Assembly (NCBI GenBank): GCA_018368345.1
Contig: JAGZEK010000004.1
Coordinates: 1-64,000, forward strand
From: Collinsella sp.
GTDB taxonomy: Bacteria > Actinomycetota > Coriobacteriia > Coriobacteriales > Coriobacteriaceae
Length of the DNA stretch: 64,000 bases
Direction of reading: 5' to 3'
Made by a program: the position numbers and the translations under genes
Notes under the pieces: model-generated
Told to the model about the DNA's origin: nothing
The model's input: the letters and a program-made list of their open reading frames with translations, nothing else
Database searches by the model: none
Shown here: positions 24,450 through 32,529 of the stretch, piece after piece
Position numbering within the stretch: position 1 is the stretch's first letter
Layout of the letters: each line of letters begins with the position of its first letter

Positions 24450-26414
24450 ATGAGGAAAACTCACCCCGTCAACGCGCTCAAAAAGCTGGGCATAGGCCTC
24501 GCCTTTGGAGCTGCAACCATCATGTCCATGCCGACCTCTGCGCTCGCCTGCACGCAGATGTACATGGGCAAAGATCTAACGGCCGACGGCAACACGTACT
24601 ATGGCCGTGCCGAGGACTTTGGCAAGCGCTATCTCAAGCACTATGGCATCGAACCCGCCCACGAAGCCGGCTTTACGTACAGCTCGAATGAGTCTGCTTT
24701 CGAATACACTTCGAATAAGCCTACATATCGCTACAGCTACGTACGTGACCATCCCTCCAATTGGGAGGGCCACACCGACGCCTACTCCGAAGCCGGTATC
24801 AACGAGAAGGGTGTCTCTTGCTCCGCTACGCTGAGCACCTCCTATAACGAGGATGCCAAAGCAGCAGACCCAATCGATGAGGCTACTGGCATCGGCGAGT
24901 ACAGCTACGGCAGCGTCATCCTGGGCCAGAGCGCCAATGCCCGCGAGGGCGTCGAGCTCCTCGGCAGCCTGATCGACGAGCAGGGCACTTGCACTAACGA
25001 CCAGATCATTATCGCCGACAACAACGAGACCTGGCTGTTCGCCACGCTTTCTGCCCATCAATGGATTGCCATGAAGCTGGCCGACGACGTCGCCTCACTC
25101 AACCCCAACATCGGCAGCCTCAACTACGATGTCGACCTGAACGATACTGAGAACTGCCTGCACTCCAAGGACATCGAGTCCATGCCCGTGGAGAAGGGTT
25201 TCGCCAAATACTCCGCTGACGGTAAATTCGATGTCGCCCAAACGTATGGCGAAAGCCTCGCCGATTCTGGCGTTAACCAATGGTCCCGCTATGTGCAAGG
25301 CCGCCATTATTTTGCTAGTCAGCTGACCGAAGGCACGGATTACGAAATTAAAACTATCACCGATAAGGATGGAAAACCCGTCCAAAAGGGAGCTATGGTC
25401 AGCGAAATCCAGCCTCTGTTCTTCAAGCCTGGCAAGTCTGGTTGGAGCACCTTTGAGCTGATTCGTGCCTTCGGCAACCGCGGAGAGAACGTCCCTGGTC
25501 TCAACGCGAACACTGATGGCGTTTATTGCATCGGCAGCGAGCGCAACACCGAGATCAATCTCTTCCAGATTCGTCGCGGGTATGATCCCGAAGTCGCTAC
25601 CATCCAGTGGGAAATGCTCTCCCGTGCCGCGTACTCTGTCGCCATCCCGCTGTACTCCGCTCTGATAACTGAAGTTAGCCCCTACTTCAGCGATCAGACC
25701 GTCTCCTTCGACCACTGCAATGCGAAAGACGTCGTGTACAACGAGGAGCCCGAGAACTCCATTAACTACGTCCTCATGGACATCAGCTCGCTCTGCTTTG
25801 AGAACCCTGACACCCTTGGTACCAGTGTCCGCACCTACCTCGACGCGCTCCAGAACGAGCTCATCGAGCAGAACAAGGAAGTTGACGCCGCTATGCTGGC
25901 CGAGACGACCACCGAGGGTCGCACCGCTCTGGCCAACAAGGCAGGCAAGGCTGCCACCGAGAACACCTACAAGAAGTGCAAGGCCCTGCTCCAGGAGATG
26001 CGCGCTTATCAGAAGGCCGGAAACTTTGACGAGCGCTTCACCCCGAGCGACCTGAACACCGAGACCAAGGGCCTCAAGGAGTCCATCACCTACGCCAAGG
26101 ACGCCCTTGCCACCGACCCGGTCACCCCAGATCAGCCCGGCACTCCCGAGCAGCCCGGTAAGCCCGAACAGCCCAGCACCCCCGAGCAGCCTGAGCAGCC
26201 CACTAAGCCCGAGCAGCCCGCTGTCAAGCCTGAGAAGCCTGGCAAGTCGGACAACACCACGACCACGGTAACCACCAACAAGACGAACACCAAGGGCGGC
26301 CTGCCCACCACTGGCGATCGTTTTGATGGCCGCATGGTGGCCGCATTCGCCATCGCTGGCGTTGCCGTCATCTCCGCAGGCGGTTATATCCTCTATCGCC
26401 GCAACAAGGAGTAA
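24450..26414 (+). CDS. Secreted, sortase-anchored C69 family dipeptidase
   Basis: A 654-residue extracellular peptidase. Residues 1-33 form a signal peptide ending ALA; the next residue is Cys34 (CTQMYMGKDLTADG), which is the N-terminal nucleophile of family C69 after removal of the leader. The Ntn domain covers about 34-450 with VYCIGSERNTEINLFQIRRG. From about 560 a repetitive Pro/Glu/Gln linker (PEQPGKPEQPSTPEQ) crosses the wall, followed by the sorting signal LPTTG, a hydrophobic helix and RRNKE. It should be displayed on the cell wall by a class-A or E-like sortase and release dipeptides from the gut peptide pool. The next transcript encodes an amino-acid-responsive transporter. GGGAGGG precedes the ATG. 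Confidence 0.92.
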   Translation: MRKTHPVNALKKLGIGLAFGAATIMSMPTSALACTQMYMGKDLTADGNTYYGRAEDFGKRYLKHYGIEPAHEAGFTYSSNESAFEYTSNKPTYRYSYVRDHPSNWEGHTDAYSEAGINEKGVSCSATLSTSYNEDAKAADPIDEATGIGEYSYGSVILGQSANAREGVELLGSLIDEQGTCTNDQIIIADNNETWLFATLSAHQWIAMKLADDVASLNPNIGSLNYDVDLNDTENCLHSKDIESMPVEKGFAKYSADGKFDVAQTYGESLADSGVNQWSRYVQGRHYFASQLTEGTDYEIKTITDKDGKPVQKGAMVSEIQPLFFKPGKSGWSTFELIRAFGNRGENVPGLNANTDGVYCIGSERNTEINLFQIRRGYDPEVATIQWEMLSRAAYSVAIPLYSALITEVSPYFSDQTVSFDHCNAKDVVYNEEPENSINYVLMDISSLCFENPDTLGTSVRTYLDALQNELIEQNKEVDAAMLAETTTEGRTALANKAGKAATENTYKKCKALLQEMRAYQKAGNFDERFTPSDLNTETKGLKESITYAKDALATDPVTPDQPGTPEQPGKPEQPSTPEQPEQPTKPEQPAVKPEKPGKSDNTTTTVTTNKTNTKGGLPTTGDRFDGRMVAAFAIAGVAVISAGGYILYRRNKE

Positions 26415-26426
26415 TCCCTCACTGGT

Positions 26427-26465
26427 GCGGGCGGGATGGCACGGTTCGTCCCGCCTGCCTTTTTG
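26427..26465 (+). terminator. Terminator after the C69 dipeptidase
   Basis: GCGGGCGGGA ... TCCCGCCTGC stem followed by CTTTTTG. Confidence 0.85.
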
Positions 26466-26484
26466 ACCAGTGGGAAACACCGCT

Positions 26485-26534
26485 GAAATCTTTTCAAAAA
26501 AGATTTCCCCGCAAACACTTTGCTGTGCTATAGT
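26485..26534 (+). promoter_or_regulatory. Promoter with overlapping perfect palindrome, upstream of the Trp leader
   Basis: TATAGT at 26529-26534 is a good -10 box. The -35 region is covered by a perfect palindrome, GAAATCTTTT (26485-26494) and AAAAGATTTC (26498-26507) with a 3-base centre. Its position is that of a repressor operator. The leader peptide begins about 50 bases after the predicted start. Confidence 0.5.
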
Positions 26535-26592
26535 GCAGCGCAACAGCAATCAGGTGCGACCGCGCCACGGCATCACGAAAGGAGCCACCGAC

Positions 26593-26661
26593 ATGAAGAA
26601 CACGATGAAGTCTCTCAACAACTGGTGGTGGCGTGATGCGAATACGATCGGTCGACAGTGA
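26593..26661 (+). CDS. Leader peptide with three consecutive Trp codons
   Basis: A 22-codon frame with AAAGGAG 8 bases upstream. It starts MKNTMKSLNN, has TGG TGG TGG at 26623-26631 (residues 11-13), continues RDANTIGRQ and stops at 26659-26661. Three of 22 codons being Trp, in a row, is the hallmark of an attenuator leader peptide. Ribosome stalling at these codons when charged tRNA-Trp is scarce would change folding of the RNA downstream. The regulated genes are the ECF transporter starting at 26806. Confidence 0.88.
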   Translation: MKNTMKSLNNWWWRDANTIGRQ

Positions 26662-26730
26662 GTCCCTCACGCCTGTTTTTGCGCTCTAGGTGATTGGAAG
26701 GCCTCCGGTTTCGACCGGGGGCCTTTTTCT
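26649..26730 (+). promoter_or_regulatory. Trp-responsive transcription attenuator
   Basis: Terminator: AGGCCTCCGGT (26699-26709), loop, ACCGGGGGCCT (about 26714-26724), then TTTTTCT. Antiterminator: CGGTCGA (26649-26655) can pair with TCGACCG (26711-26717), which lies in the loop and 3' arm of the terminator. The antiterminator's 5' strand is 18 bases after the last Trp codon and within the footprint of a ribosome at the stop codon (26659). So stalling at Trp leaves it free (read-through), while full translation hides it (termination). A small GTGAG/CTCAC hairpin at 26657-26669 lies between. Pairing is by eye. Confidence 0.78.
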
Positions 26731-26805
26731 ATCTCGAGCCCGATCGCATTCGCATCACGCGCCTCCGCTTTTCTCTTGCACCCCCATTCCGAAAGGATTT
26801 TCACC

Positions 26806-27378
26806 ATGTCTCAGAACACCACCGCCGCCCAGCCCCGCACCGTCCAGACCGCCGACCGCGGCAAACTCGACGTCCGCGCTCTCGTCCTGCTCGCCATCCT
26901 GCTCGCTGCAGGCTTCATCCTCAACTTCACCGTCGGCAAGGCCATCTCGGGCATCTCGGGCGGCATGATCAGCCCCGAGTTCATCATCTCGGCCTTCTGC
27001 CTCACCATCCTGGTCGTTCGCCCTAACATCGGCCAAGCGCTCGTCATCGGCCTCATCTCGGCTGCCGTGATCCAGATCACCACCACTTCGCCGTTCGTCG
27101 ATTTTGCCGCCGAGGGCATCGCCGCCATGCTCATGGCCGGCATCGTCAACGCCGCCGGCAAGAACGGTCAGGTCAAGCCTGCCGTCGCCATTGTTGTAAC
27201 CTTCCTGACCACCTTTGTCTCCGGCGTCATCTTCATGGTCATCAAGATGGCCATGCTCGGCGTGGTAGGCGAGCTCGCCGCCGCCATGTTGCCCGTCGTC
27301 GCCATGACCGCCGTCTTTAACGCCATTCTGGTCGGCGCCCTCTACCTGCCCATCCAGAAGGCCCTTAGGCTCAACTAA
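26806..27378 (+). CDS. ECF transporter S component, probably tryptophan-specific
   Basis: A 190-residue membrane protein with about five or six helices (VRALVLLAILLAAGFILNFT, ISPEFIISAFCLTILVVRPN, PAVAIVVTFLTTFVSGVIFM, LPVVAMTAVFNAILVGALYL). Size, helix pattern and the downstream ATPase and T genes identify it as a substrate-binding S subunit; it resembles TrpP-type proteins. Tryptophan as substrate is inferred mainly from the Trp-codon attenuator in front of it. ATG at 26806 has AAAGGA upstream; an in-frame ATG at 26776 lies too close to the attenuator. First gene of the three-gene transporter operon. Confidence 0.82.
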   Translation: MSQNTTAAQPRTVQTADRGKLDVRALVLLAILLAAGFILNFTVGKAISGISGGMISPEFIISAFCLTILVVRPNIGQALVIGLISAAVIQITTTSPFVDFAAEGIAAMLMAGIVNAAGKNGQVKPAVAIVVTFLTTFVSGVIFMVIKMAMLGVVGELAAAMLPVVAMTAVFNAILVGALYLPIQKALRLN

Positions 27379-27384
27379 CCCGCT

Positions 27385-27485
27385 CGGCTTTACGAGCCAC
27401 CCCATCTTGGCGTTCATTCGTCGCTCGCGTACCCAAGTACGCTTCGCTCCTCTTTCGCGCCAACCTGGGCCCCCTCGTAAAGCCG
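27385..27485. repeat. 12-bp inverted repeat with branched interior, inside the ECF operon
   Basis: Arms CGGCTTTACGAG (27385-27396) and CTCGTAAAGCCG (27474-27485) are perfect. The interior holds further pairs, including GCGTAC/GTACGC and TTGGCG/CGCCAA. It starts right after the S-component stop and has no T-tract. It may tune the ratio of S component to the downstream ATPase. Confidence 0.65.
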
Positions 27486-27504
27486 TCTCCGTGCTTCACC
27501 ACCA

Positions 27505-27575
27505 AAGACCGTCCCAAACAACGAACTTTTTTGGGACGGTCTTAAACAACTGGTCATTTAAGACTGTCCCCAATG
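27505..27575 (+). other. Three mutually exclusive palindromic segments before the ECF ATPase gene
   Basis: Segment A AAGACCGTCCCAA (27505-27517), B TTGGGACGGTCTTA (27531-27544) and C TAAGACTGTCCCCAA (27559-27573). B pairs perfectly with A (13 bp) or, with one bulge and one wobble, with C; B's end also pairs as GTCTTAAA with TTTAAGAC (27557-27564). This is a switch-like arrangement 17 bases ahead of the ATPase start. The core GACTGTCCCC recalls the dispersed palindromes elsewhere in the window. Confidence 0.5.
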
Positions 27576-27591
27576 ACTATGAAAGGTATCC

Positions 27592-29343
27592 ATGGAAACG
27601 ATCATCAACGTCGACGATGTCTCGTTCTCCTATGGCACGCAGACCGAGCAGGCGCTCAGCCACATCTCGCTCAGCGTGAACAAGGGAGATTTCATCGGCA
27701 TCATCGGGCCCTCGGGCGCCGGCAAGTCCACGCTTGCCGCCTGCCTGTCGGGTGCCGTGCCCCACCACTACACCGGCACGTTCTTTGGGTCCGTCATGGT
27801 CGACGGCCACGACACCTGCGAAGTCTCGCTCACCGACGTCTCGCAAATCGTCGGCAGTGTGCTGCAGGATATCGACACGCAGATGGTCGCTTCGGTCGTC
27901 GAGGACGAGATGCTCTTTGGCCTCGAGAACTTTGGCGTTCCCCACGACCAGATCGAGCAGCGCGTGAGCGAAACGCTCGAGACCGTCGGCATCAGCGACC
28001 TGCGCGACCGCGAGATCGCCACCCTCTCGGGCGGACAGAAGCAAAAAGTGGCCATCGCCGCCATCCTCGCCATGCGTCCGCGCGTCTTGGTTCTCGACGA
28101 GCCCACCGCGGCACTCGACCCCGCCAGCTCCACGCTGGTTTTCGAGACCCTGCGTGAGGCCAACCGTGCACTCGGCATCACCATCGTCGTCGTTGAGCAA
28201 AAGGTCGCCCTGCTTTCGGAGTACTGCAACCGCGTGCTCGTGCTCAATCATGGCGAAATCGCGCTGCAGGGCGAGCCACACGAGGTCTTCGCGCATACCG
28301 ACGAGCTCCGTGCCATCGGCGTCGACTGCCCTCGCGTCACGCGTATCTTCAATAGCCTCGAAACCGATGGCCTGGTAAGCGGCACCCCCTGCTTGGATGT
28401 CGATGAGGCCGAGCGCCTGATTTCGGGCATCGTCGACCCCGCACACGCGGCTATCGAAGCCCAGGCGCCCGCCGGTTCCCCGCATGCACCGTCGTTGCGT
28501 CCTCATGCCAAGGACGCCGAACCCGTACTCACCTTCGACCATGTTGAGTTTGCCTATCCCAATGGCGGAGCCGCCGTACACGACCTTAGCCTGACGCTCT
28601 ATCCTGGCGAGCTCGTGGGCATCGTCGGCCAAAACGGCGCCGGCAAGACCACGCTCACCAAACTGCTCACAGGCCTGCTTAAGCCCGCCTCGGGCAGCGT
28701 GCGCGTCACGGGACTGGATACCGCAGCCGTTCCCACGAGCCGCATTGCCCGCGAGGTCGCGACCCTCTTCCAAAACCCCGACCGCCAGATCTGCAAGGAT
28801 ACCGTGCTCGACGAGGTCGCCTTTGGCTTGGAGCTTGCCGGCATCGACCGTGCCGAGGCTCTGCGTCGCGCCCAGCTGGTCATCGACCGCTTTGGTCTGC
28901 CCGCCGACGAGGCACCGTTCTCGCTTTCGCGTGGCCAGCGACAAATGGTGGCACTTGCCTCCGTCGTAGTGGTTGAGCCCAAGATCGTCGTGCTCGACGA
29001 ACCCACGAGCGGCCTTGACTACCGCGAGTGCATGACCGTCATGGAAACCGTGCGCACCATGGCCGAGCGCGGATGCGCCGTCATCATGGTCTGCCACGAC
29101 ATGGAAGTCGTCTCCGACTTTGCCGAGCGCATCGTAGTAATGGCCGACGGCCGCATCCTCGACCGCGGCCGCACGCACGAGCTGTTCTCGAACATCGATC
29201 TCATGCGGCGTGCCTACGTGGAGCCTCCCCAGGTTATTGAACTCTCGCGCCGTCTGGCATCTTCCGTCTCGCCCGCTTTTGCGCAGGTGAGCGAGGTCAC
29301 CGATGTCGTTCGAATTACCAAGGAGATGGTCCACCGTGGTTAA
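27592..29343 (+). CDS. ECF transporter ATPase, two fused ABC domains
   Basis: A 583-residue fusion of the two energising ATPases (EcfA and EcfA' in one chain). Domain 1: Walker A GPSGAGKST near residue 43, signature LSGGQKQKVAIA, Walker B VLVLDEPTAALD. Domain 2 (from about 305): Walker A GQNGAGKTT, signature LSRGQRQMVALA (Arg replaces the first Gly of LSGGQ), Walker B IVVLDEPTSGLD. A linker of about 60 residues joins them. It drives import with the S and T subunits of the same operon. Its stop overlaps the T-component start by 8 bases. Confidence 0.93.
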   Translation: METIINVDDVSFSYGTQTEQALSHISLSVNKGDFIGIIGPSGAGKSTLAACLSGAVPHHYTGTFFGSVMVDGHDTCEVSLTDVSQIVGSVLQDIDTQMVASVVEDEMLFGLENFGVPHDQIEQRVSETLETVGISDLRDREIATLSGGQKQKVAIAAILAMRPRVLVLDEPTAALDPASSTLVFETLREANRALGITIVVVEQKVALLSEYCNRVLVLNHGEIALQGEPHEVFAHTDELRAIGVDCPRVTRIFNSLETDGLVSGTPCLDVDEAERLISGIVDPAHAAIEAQAPAGSPHAPSLRPHAKDAEPVLTFDHVEFAYPNGGAAVHDLSLTLYPGELVGIVGQNGAGKTTLTKLLTGLLKPASGSVRVTGLDTAAVPTSRIAREVATLFQNPDRQICKDTVLDEVAFGLELAGIDRAEALRRAQLVIDRFGLPADEAPFSLSRGQRQMVALASVVVVEPKIVVLDEPTSGLDYRECMTVMETVRTMAERGCAVIMVCHDMEVVSDFAERIVVMADGRILDRGRTHELFSNIDLMRRAYVEPPQVIELSRRLASSVSPAFAQVSEVTDVVRITKEMVHRG

Positions 29344-30082
29344 CGTCATCGACTACATGCCGGGCAATACGCTGCTGCATCGCCTGAACCCCGTCGTCAA
29401 ACTGGGCCTCGCCGCCGCCATCATCGTCGGCATCTTCTTGTCCGACACCTACGTGGCGCTGCTGGGCTTTTTGGCACTCACCCTTGCACTGGGTACCTAT
29501 GCCGGCGTCGTCGACCGTCTGCTCTCGCTGCTCAAGTTGCTGATTCCGCTCGCGCTTATCATGCTGGTGCTCCAGCTGGCCTTTATGCGCGATGGCAACG
29601 TGGTGTGGGGCTTTATCACCGACGCGGGCCTCATCACGGGATCGAAGGCCTGCCTGCGCCTGCTAGGTGTGGCGTTGCCACTCATCCTCATGCTCATGGT
29701 GACCAAGCTCAACGACCTTGCCAACGCCTGCGTCGAGGTGCTGCATGTGCCGTATCGCTATGCCTTCACCTTTACCACGGCGCTGCGCTTTGTACCGGTG
29801 TTTGGTCAGGAGATGAACGCCATCATGGAGGCGCAGACCGCACGCGGCGTCGAGTACGACACCAAGAACCCCATCAAGAAGCTTAAGCTCATGTTGCCAC
29901 TGTGCGTGCCGCTGCTCATCTCGAGCGTGGGCAAGACCGATGCCACCGCGCTTGCCGCCGAGCAGCGCGGCTTCTACCTGCGCACACGCGCCAGCTCGTA
30001 CAAGCGCTATCCCATCAAGGGTCTGGACATCGCCGTGCTCATCGTCAGCATCGCCCTCATCGCCATCGGCTTCCTGTTCTAG
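29336..30082 (+). CDS. ecfT: ECF transporter T component (EcfT)
   Basis: A 248-residue integral membrane scaffold that couples the ATPase to the S subunit. It starts at GTG 29336, inside the ATPase stop region, with AGGAG 10 bases upstream. Hydrophobic helices run from LVKLGLAAAIIVGIFL-like positions to the C-terminus. The coupling motif AxRA is seen as AQTARGVEYD and the second helix pair has AAEQRGFYLRTR (ARG-type motif). Final gene of the operon and followed by a strong terminator. Dedicated (group I) system, since S, A and T genes are together. Confidence 0.9.
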   Translation: MVNVIDYMPGNTLLHRLNPVVKLGLAAAIIVGIFLSDTYVALLGFLALTLALGTYAGVVDRLLSLLKLLIPLALIMLVLQLAFMRDGNVVWGFITDAGLITGSKACLRLLGVALPLILMLMVTKLNDLANACVEVLHVPYRYAFTFTTALRFVPVFGQEMNAIMEAQTARGVEYDTKNPIKKLKLMLPLCVPLLISSVGKTDATALAAEQRGFYLRTRASSYKRYPIKGLDIAVLIVSIALIAIGFLF

Positions 30083-30111
30083 TTCACCACCGACAGCAAC
30101 CGCCCAACGCA

Positions 30112-30148
30112 AAAGGCCTCGGCTCGCACCAAACGAGCCGAGGCCTTT
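30112..30148 (+). terminator. Terminator after the ECF operon
   Basis: A perfect 15-bp stem (AAAGGCCTCGGCTCG and complement) with a 7-base loop. The A and T ends make it usable from both strands, serving the convergent racemase gene too. Confidence 0.9.
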
Positions 30149-30166
30149 ACTGTTTCTCCAGATAAA

Positions 30167-30204
30167 ACCCACCATAATTAACCTGTCCCTTTTTGGCAGG
30201 TCGG
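30167..30204. repeat. Dispersed AACCTGTCCC element, copy 1
   Basis: CCATAATTAACCTGTCCCTT then TTTGGCAGGTCGG. It shares about 25 bases with the minus-strand sequence at 63349-63380 (AAATAAACCTGTCCCTTTTT, GG, TCGG). Located between the ECF terminator and the racemase stop. Confidence 0.55.
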
Positions 30205-30207
30205 AAG

Positions 30208-30954
30208 CTAGAGGCGGTAGGGAGCGCCGCTGCGGATGATGGATTCGCGCACCAGGACGTCCATGGCGTCGAGGGTGATCTCGGGCATCTCACGGTATTT
30301 CTGCAGCACCGAGAGCTCCGTGCAGGCCAGGATGACGCGGTCGCAGCCGCTACGGGCGAACTCCCACATCACGCGGTCGAACTTATCCATATCGGGCTCA
30401 CGTCCGGCCTTCACATCATCGTAGATAAGCGACATCACATCGTTCTGACGTTTCTCGCTGGGATAGACAACCTCAACACCCGCAGCCTTACATTCGCGGC
30501 CGTAGACGCCCGCGCCCACGGTTCCGTCGGTGCCCATGATGCCAATCTTGTGCACCGGCTCGGCCGGCATACTCAGGTTGGGGTCGAACTCGCACTCCCC
30601 CATCACCGCACCGGCCAGAGCATAGCGCACCGACTCACGCGGCATGTGGATAATCGGCACTGTGGTAAACGACTGGATCTGGTCGTAGAAGTAGTGTGAC
30701 GTGTTGCAGGGAATGGCAATGTGCGCACAGCCCAGCGACTCGAGTGCCTGGGCACACTCTTTCATGGTCGCCAGCAGCTTGGCATGCTCGCCGGTCTTAA
30801 TGGCCAGCGTGCGGTCGGGCATGGTCGACTTGGAGAGCACCACCATGTCGATATGTTCCTGATCACAGGCAGCAGCCGTATGACGCACCACCTGGTCGTA
30901 GTAATACGACGTGGCCTCGGCGCCCATGCCGCCGATAACTCCCAGCTTTTCCAT
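30208..30954 (-). CDS. Aspartate/glutamate racemase family protein
   Basis: A 248-residue racemase of the Asp/Glu superfamily that inverts the alpha-carbon using two cysteines without PLP. Start motif KLGVIGGMGAEATSYYYDQV is typical of aspartate racemase; the two catalytic Cys are in IAIPCNTSHYF and VILACTELSVL. AAGGAGG lies just upstream of ATG 30954, and a longer frame to 31038 has no such site. It is 84 bases downstream of an ATP-grasp ligase on the same strand. That pairing is known from D-Asp cross-bridge synthesis (racemase plus D-Asp ligase), so D-aspartate supply for the cell wall is a reasonable role. Confidence 0.88.
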   Translation of the reverse strand: MEKLGVIGGMGAEATSYYYDQVVRHTAAACDQEHIDMVVLSKSTMPDRTLAIKTGEHAKLLATMKECAQALESLGCAHIAIPCNTSHYFYDQIQSFTTVPIIHMPRESVRYALAGAVMGECEFDPNLSMPAEPVHKIGIMGTDGTVGAGVYGRECKAAGVEVVYPSEKRQNDVMSLIYDDVKAGREPDMDKFDRVMWEFARSGCDRVILACTELSVLQKYREMPEITLDAMDVLVRESIIRSGAPYRL

Positions 30955-31038
30955 CGCCGCCTCCTTGATGACGCTTGCGCAATTGCGCGTATCGTACCCG
31001 CGCCCGCCCGATGCAAACCGGACGGGCGCCGCACTCAT

Positions 31039-32295
31039 CTACTTGTAATACGTCTTGAACAGCTTAAAGTGGCGCAGCTTAGTGTGCCACATGCGCAGCC
31101 AGCGGTTAAAGACAAAGTCGCCCTTCATAAACGAAGGGTCGGCGCCCTTGCCTTCCTTGTCCAGGCGATGCACCTTAGCGCGCAGCTCGGGATCCTTGAC
31201 GTATTTGTCGACGACGCCCATGGGGACGACCATCCACAGAGCCTCGTCCTGCGCCGTCACAAACTCCGGCGCAAACGGGCGGTTGAACACATACTCGTCC
31301 ACCACATACTTGGCAACGTTAAAGCCGCTGTTGGTAACGTAGTAGTTGCTGCGGCCCTGGCGCGTGTTGAAATCGAAGAACTTAAACGAGCCATCGCGCT
31401 CGTCGTACTTAACGTCAAAGTTGGAATAGCCCACAAAGTGAAGGTCCTCGAGCAACTTGCGCACGCCGCCCATGAGCTCGTCATTAGGCTCGGTAATGAT
31501 ACAGGCATGGTTGCCGACACCGTGGGGCTGATGCTCCTCGAGCAGTACGTGACCCAGGCACATCATGCGCACCATGCCGTTGCGGTCGGAATAGCTGGTG
31601 AGCACGCGCATGTACTCGTCGTTACCGGGCACGCGGTCCTGTAAGATCAGGTCGTCGGTGTAGCCACTGGCATACGAGTCGCGAATGACCTGTTCCAGCT
31701 CGGCACGGTCGGCAATCTCATAGGCCTTTTTCTGGCCCTCGAACTCGTGCTGCCACCACATGATGCCGTCAGAAGGCTTCAGAATCATCGGGTAAGGAAA
31801 ATCGATCTGGTCGAGCACTTCGGCAGGCGCCTCACCCTGGGCATTGAGCATCGCCTTGGTAAAGGTAAACGTGTGCGGATAGGGCACGCCATGTTTCTCG
31901 CACAGCTCGTAGAAGATCTCCTTCTTCTGGCACTGCTCGAGCATGCTGTAGGGCGCGTAGGGAGCGACGATGTTGTCCGCCAGCTCATGAGCATCCTTGG
32001 CCTGAGCCACGAGGGCAACATAGTTGTCGCCACAGCCCACAAGGACAATCGTCTTGTCGGCATGCGCTTGGGCAATGCCGTTGACGGTTTTGAGCATCAC
32101 GGGCATGGTGTCGATATCCACGTTGGGAGTGTAGTCGATAATCTGGCTGCGGTACGCGGGACCCGTCTGATACTTGCCAAAGACCAGACTCTTGACCTGG
32201 TACTCCTCGTAGAAGGCGCGCGCCACCGAATAGGCGTTGATGTCGCCACCGAGCAGCACGGGAATGAACTCGCGCTCTGTAAATTGCAATGCCAT
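31039..32295 (-). CDS. ATP-grasp carboxylate-amine ligase, possible D-aspartate ligase
   Basis: A 418-residue cytosolic ATP-grasp enzyme. After an N-terminal Rossmann-like part (IPVLLGGDINAYSVARAFYE), the ATP-grasp fold has FPYPMILKPSDGIMWWQHEF, LILQDRVPGNDEYMRVLTSY and FDVKYDERDGSFKFFDFNTR (Mg-binding Asp/Asn-type end). Length and layout fit D-aspartate ligases of Gram-positive bacteria, which attach D-Asp to the peptidoglycan stem peptide. The adjacent racemase supports that role but does not prove it; a polysaccharide or peptide ligase is possible. Confidence 0.75.
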   Translation of the reverse strand: MALQFTEREFIPVLLGGDINAYSVARAFYEEYQVKSLVFGKYQTGPAYRSQIIDYTPNVDIDTMPVMLKTVNGIAQAHADKTIVLVGCGDNYVALVAQAKDAHELADNIVAPYAPYSMLEQCQKKEIFYELCEKHGVPYPHTFTFTKAMLNAQGEAPAEVLDQIDFPYPMILKPSDGIMWWQHEFEGQKKAYEIADRAELEQVIRDSYASGYTDDLILQDRVPGNDEYMRVLTSYSDRNGMVRMMCLGHVLLEEHQPHGVGNHACIITEPNDELMGGVRKLLEDLHFVGYSNFDVKYDERDGSFKFFDFNTRQGRSNYYVTNSGFNVAKYVVDEYVFNRPFAPEFVTAQDEALWMVVPMGVVDKYVKDPELRAKVHRLDKEGKGADPSFMKGDFVFNRWLRMWHTKLRHFKLFKTYYK

Positions 32296-32529
32296 GGAAA
32301 CTTCCTATCATGAACTGCCCACACAATGGGCGGTCTTTGCGCAACTGATTTATTCTAGCGTGCCAAGCCGCCGGCGCCCAAAGCTCCACCGTATCTATGG
32401 CAATCGACGTAATCGTCCAGCACGAAGGCCAGCACGAAGACGGCGCTCACCGTTGTATGACAATGGGCAATGAACCTACCATTGTTGTAGGATTCAGCGT
32501 ATTGACATCCTCGAGCGAAAGGCGCACAC

